Assembly: GCA_964533935.1 (NCBI GenBank)
Contig: CAZHOG010000023.1
Coordinates: 1-7,051 of the forward strand
Source of the DNA: RUG14121 sp964533935
GTDB lineage: Bacteria; Bacillota_I; Bacilli_A; RF39; UBA660
Direction of reading: 5' to 3'
Length of the DNA stretch: 7,051 nucleotides
In this document: positions 5,270 through 7,051 of the stretch, piece by piece
Layout of the letters: each line of letters starts with the position of its first letter
Position numbering within the stretch: position 1 is the first letter of the stretch
The notes under the pieces: model-generated
The model's database searches: none
Told to the model about the DNA's origin: nothing
Seen by the model: only the letters and a program-made list of their open reading frames with translations
Translations under genes and position numbers: made by a program

Positions 5270-6550
5270 TTATAGTTGGTTAAACTTGTTCATTGCATTA
5301 GCCTTAATATCATCGGCTATGTCAATGTAGGGCTTCATGGCTTTATAATCACTGTGTCCTGTCCATTTCATTACAACCTGTGCCGGAATACCTAGAGCCA
5401 GCGCATTACAGATGAATGTTCTTCTTCCTGCATGAGTACTGAGCAATGCGTATTTCGGGGTAACTTCATCTATGCGCTCATTCCCTTTATAGTAGGTTTC
5501 ACGTATAGGTTCGTTAATTTCTGCCAGTTCTCCCAGTTCTTTCAGATAATCATTCATTTTCTGATTGCTGATAACAGGCAATACCATGTGGTTTTCAAAA
5601 TGGATGTCCTTGTATTTTTCAAGTATGGCTTTACTGTACTTGTTCAGTTCAATATTCAGACTATCTGCCGTTTTAACGGTGGTGACTTCTATATGGTCGG
5701 ACTTGACATCACTTCTCTTTAGGTTGCGAACATCTGAATAACGCAGACTGGTAAAGCAACAGAACAGGAAAACATCCCGGACACGTTCCAGATACTGTTT
5801 GTCTTTGGGTATCTGATAGTCTTTAAGTCTGTTCAGTTCTTCCCATGTCAGGAAGATTACCTTCTTGGGGGTGGTTTTCAATTTCGGTTTGAACGTATCG
5901 TATGCTATATTCTGGTGATAGTCTTTCTTGAAGCTCCACCGCAGGAACCATTTGAGGAATCCCATTTGTTTACCGATGGTACTGTTCCTCATATCCTTTT
6001 TGTCGCGCAGGAAATTGACATATTCGTTCAGTCCGAATTCATTGAAATATTCAAAGGTTAAATCTTCCTTGAACTCCTTGAGGTGATTTTTAACGGCTGC
6101 AAACTTTTCGTATGTGGATTCAGTCCAGTTATTCTGGTTGCCGCATTCTTTTACAAATTCATCGAATACCTCCCAAAAACTTATCTTTACGTCTTCCTGG
6201 TCTTCACTTGTATCTTTCATCCGCAGGTTGAATGCGTCCTTTAGCTGTTGGGTAGTGGGCATGGCTTCCTGTACCTCAAATTCCTTGAACACGTTTTGAA
6301 TTTCGGTATAGTATTTCAGCAGATCGGCATTGATTTCAGATGCACTTTGCTTTAGTTTGTTGGTACACCCGTTCTTCACTCGCTGCTTGTCAGCATCCCA
6401 CTTGGCTACATCAATGCGGTAACCCGTTGTAAACTCAATACGCTGACTTGCGTATATGACACGCATACGGATAGGCACGTTCTCCACGATTGGCACACCG
6501 TTCTTCTTCCGGCTTTCCAATGCAAAAATGATGTTTCGTTTGATATTCAT
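5270..6550 (-). CDS. Tyrosine recombinase / integrase of the element
   Basis: 426 aa. It catalyses insertion and excision of the element at its tRNA-Ser site. Residues 1-110 are an N-terminal arm-binding type domain (VPIRMRVIYASQRIEFTTGY), about 122-225 the SAM-like core-binding domain, and 230-426 the catalytic domain. The catalytic set is complete: R270 in SLRYSDVRNL, K293 in TVKTADS, H373 and R376 in STHAGRRTF, H399 in TGHSDYKAM, and nucleophile Y408 in MKPYID. I chose ATG 6550 (MNIKRNIIFALE), which fits the start of related Bacteroidales integrases and lies just after a consensus promoter. The in-frame ATG 6646 would add 32 hydrophobic residues and put the promoter inside the gene. It is the gene nearest the attachment core, about 160 bp away, as is normal. 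The nuclease promoter follows 66 bp downstream. Confidence 0.93.
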   Translation of the reverse strand: MNIKRNIIFALESRKKNGVPIVENVPIRMRVIYASQRIEFTTGYRIDVAKWDADKQRVKNGCTNKLKQSASEINADLLKYYTEIQNVFKEFEVQEAMPTTQQLKDAFNLRMKDTSEDQEDVKISFWEVFDEFVKECGNQNNWTESTYEKFAAVKNHLKEFKEDLTFEYFNEFGLNEYVNFLRDKKDMRNSTIGKQMGFLKWFLRWSFKKDYHQNIAYDTFKPKLKTTPKKVIFLTWEELNRLKDYQIPKDKQYLERVRDVFLFCCFTSLRYSDVRNLKRSDVKSDHIEVTTVKTADSLNIELNKYSKAILEKYKDIHFENHMVLPVISNQKMNDYLKELGELAEINEPIRETYYKGNERIDEVTPKYALLSTHAGRRTFICNALALGIPAQVVMKWTGHSDYKAMKPYIDIADDIKANAMNKFNQL

Positions 6551-6552
6551 AA

Positions 6553-6593
6553 TTGGGTGTGTTTGAAATTCTACACCCAAATATACACCCAAT
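6553..6593. repeat. Three TTGGGTGT motifs around the integrase promoter
   Basis: On the minus strand, TTGGGTGTA occurs as two direct copies 12 bp apart (plus-strand ACACCCAA at 6585-6592 and 6573-6580), followed by an inverted copy just before the start codon (TTGGGTGT, 6553-6560). One direct copy lies in the promoter spacer against the -7 box, the second overlaps the -7 box, and the inverted copy lies in the leader. They could be operators for autoregulation or arm-type recombinase sites; both readings fit. Confidence 0.65.
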
Positions 6594-6608
6594 ATTTGGA
6601 ATAGCAAA
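6578..6608 (-). promoter_or_regulatory. Integrase promoter (TTTG - 19 bp - TATATTTG)
   Basis: On the minus strand TTTG (6608-6605), a 19-bp spacer and TATATTTG (6585-6578) match the Bacteroides -33 / -7 consensus exactly. The -7 box ends 27 bp before the preferred start codon, leaving a leader of about 20 nt. This supports ATG 6550 over ATG 6646. Confidence 0.75.
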
Positions 6609-6696
6609 AGATATTCAGAAAGATTTAGATTTACTATGTACTCCAAATAGTGCTTGATTATTAATGATTTGCAATTTTATGATATTTCTTGAATAT

Positions 6697-6722
6697 GTAG
6701 GTTCGAGAGCCTATCTCTCCGC
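6697..6722 (+). other. Attachment site: tRNA-Ser 3'-end core (NBU2-like)
   Basis: CCTATCTCTCCGC (6710-6722) looks like the end of the T-stem, the seven-base 3' acceptor strand TCTCTCC and the G discriminator of a Bacteroides tRNA-Ser gene. From memory the NBU2 integration core in tRNA-Ser is CCTGTCTCTCCGC, a one-base difference. The sequence to its left (GTAGGTTCGAGAG, 6697-6709) imitates a T-arm but has eight loop bases instead of seven, and no tRNA body precedes it. The left side is therefore element DNA, and the core with its right side is the displaced end of the tRNA locus. The intact tRNA-Ser should be at the other end of the element. Confidence 0.65.
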
Positions 6723-6737
6723 TTCGCGTAGCGAACT

Positions 6738-6775
6738 AAATCCCTAAGTTTCAATAACTTGGGGATTTTTTATTT
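6738..6775 (+). terminator. Intrinsic terminator, probably of the displaced tRNA-Ser gene
   Basis: AAATCCCTAAGTT (6738-6750) pairs with AACTTGGGGATTT (6756-6768) through 13 bp including one T-G wobble, with a 5-nt loop and then a T-rich tail to 6775. It works only on the plus strand, the strand of the tRNA-Ser end, and begins 15 bp after the core. This is where a tRNA terminator would lie. A small TTCGC/GCGAA repeat (6723-6735) sits between the core and the terminator. Confidence 0.8.
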
Positions 6776-6790
6776 CTCGTCATATATTTC

Positions 6791-6838
6791 TTGACCCACT
6801 TTTTGACCCAGTTCTTGACTCACTTTTTGACCCACTTT
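6791..6838. repeat. 12-bp tandem repeat, four units
   Basis: Units TTGACCCACTTT (6791-6802), TTGACCCAGTTC (6803-6814), TTGACTCACTTT (6815-6826) and TTGACCCACTTT (6827-6838) are head to tail; units 1 and 4 are identical. Degenerate copies may continue to about 6859. The period is four codons: on the minus strand it reads as repeats of [KE]-[VL]-[GS]-Q in a very short frame closed by stop codons on both sides, so a gene is not supported. It lies in presumed flanking DNA just past the terminator. Confidence 0.8.
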
Positions 6839-7051
6839 TTACTCCGAACACTTTTTAACATGAAATTGTTTTTTATTTGTGTAAACATTTTTCAACGTGT
6901 GTTTACTTATTGATTATCAAGATTTTACGCAATTAATCAAAAAGGGGATTTGAACCTTTGTTATCAATCATTTCATTCGTCTTGTCAGAACGCTATCTAG
7001 TCGTCCCTTGAAAACATTTAACTTATTGATTATCAGTAAAATAATTACTTT
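6839..7051. other. AT-rich flanking DNA without a recognisable gene
   Basis: No open frame of convincing length or RNA gene was found on either strand. The one clear structure is a 15-bp direct repeat, ACTTATTGATTATCA, at 6905-6919 and 7021-7035. A T-arm-like string in reverse orientation (GGATTTGAACC, 6946-6956) has no matching tRNA body. The sequence is probably chromosomal DNA downstream of tRNA-Ser, or debris of earlier insertions there. Confidence 0.5.

Larger units (their letters stand above)
1..6722 (-). mobile_element. Integrated NBU-like mobilizable element, integrase-proximal part; left end outside window
   Basis: Gene order from the attachment site inward is tyrosine integrase, cargo pair, small DUF3853 helix-turn-helix protein, RecA-fold ATPase, Toprim primase, then hairpins suited to an oriT. 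This is the order I know from Bacteroides mobilizable transposons of the NBU family (int, small regulators, primase, oriT, mob). The right boundary is placed at a 13-bp tRNA-Ser 3'-end core at 6710-6722; beyond it lies a terminator that fits a displaced tRNA gene. All genes point away from the attachment site. No conjugation (tra) gene is seen, so transfer would depend on a helper element. The left end, any mob gene and the second attachment site are not in the window. An excised circle cannot be excluded from this sequence alone. Confidence 0.8.

Noticed and set aside
6551..6646. Longer integrase reading from ATG 6646 with a hydrophobic N-terminus (LSEYLLLFQILGVYLGV) that looks like a membrane signal
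   Set aside because: A consensus promoter and operator-like motifs lie inside this extension, and the protein from 6550 starts like other Bacteroidales integrases. The hydrophobic part is translated leader DNA.
6791..6838. 12-bp repeats as a CRISPR array
   Set aside because: Units are contiguous with no spacers and far too short for CRISPR repeats; no cas genes are present.
6945..7010. Possible tRNA gene on the minus strand, because GGTTCAAATCC fits a T-arm
   Set aside because: No acceptor pairing, anticodon arm or D-arm could be built around it. At most it is a degraded fragment.

Overview
The window looks like Bacteroidales DNA (Bacteroides, Phocaeicola, Parabacteroides or a relative). 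The evidence is the DUF3853-type gene, the Bacteroidales-style tyrosine integrase, promoters of the Bacteroides TTTG / TAnnTTTG type, and mostly AT-rich leaders instead of strong Shine-Dalgarno sites. All six genes lie on the minus strand. They form the integrase-proximal part of an integrated mobilizable element of the NBU (mobilizable transposon) kind, running from the attachment site near 6710-6722 leftward past position 1. No mobilization (relaxase) gene is inside the window; one would be expected just beyond the left edge.

Layout from right to left. 6723-7051 looks like flanking DNA: the intrinsic terminator of a displaced tRNA-Ser gene, a 12-bp tandem repeat, and otherwise no gene. 6710-6722 is a 13-bp tRNA-Ser 3'-end core that differs at one base from the NBU2 core as I remember it. 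6551-6608 is the integrase promoter, wrapped in three TTGGGTGT motifs. 5270-6550 is a tyrosine integrase with all six catalytic-site residues. 2814-5256 is a two-gene cassette with its own promoter and terminator: a DUF1016/YhcG-type PD-(D/E)XK nuclease (3911-5203) and a coiled-coil protein of unknown function (2881-3900). 2349-2657 is a DUF3853 helix-turn-helix protein, followed through a TAATG junction by a RecA-fold, RepA-helicase-like ATPase (1258-2349). 1042-1257 is an intergenic region packed with inverted repeats. 82-1041 is a Toprim primase-like protein. 1-83 holds two hairpins placed where oriT would be expected.

How the parts may work together (inference): the integrase, with the DUF3853 protein as possible directionality factor or regulator, excises and inserts the element at tRNA-Ser. 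The ATPase and primase, with the repeat region between them, resemble the helicase, primase and ssi-hairpin set of RSF1010-type replicons and could replicate the excised circle or convert single-stranded DNA after transfer. The left-edge hairpins would be the transfer origin. The nuclease pair appears to be cargo, possibly anti-phage or anti-plasmid.

The most interesting structures are four copies of an 11-bp motif in alternating orientation every 33-34 bp (1127-1238), the operator-like motifs around the integrase promoter, and the self-contained nuclease cassette.
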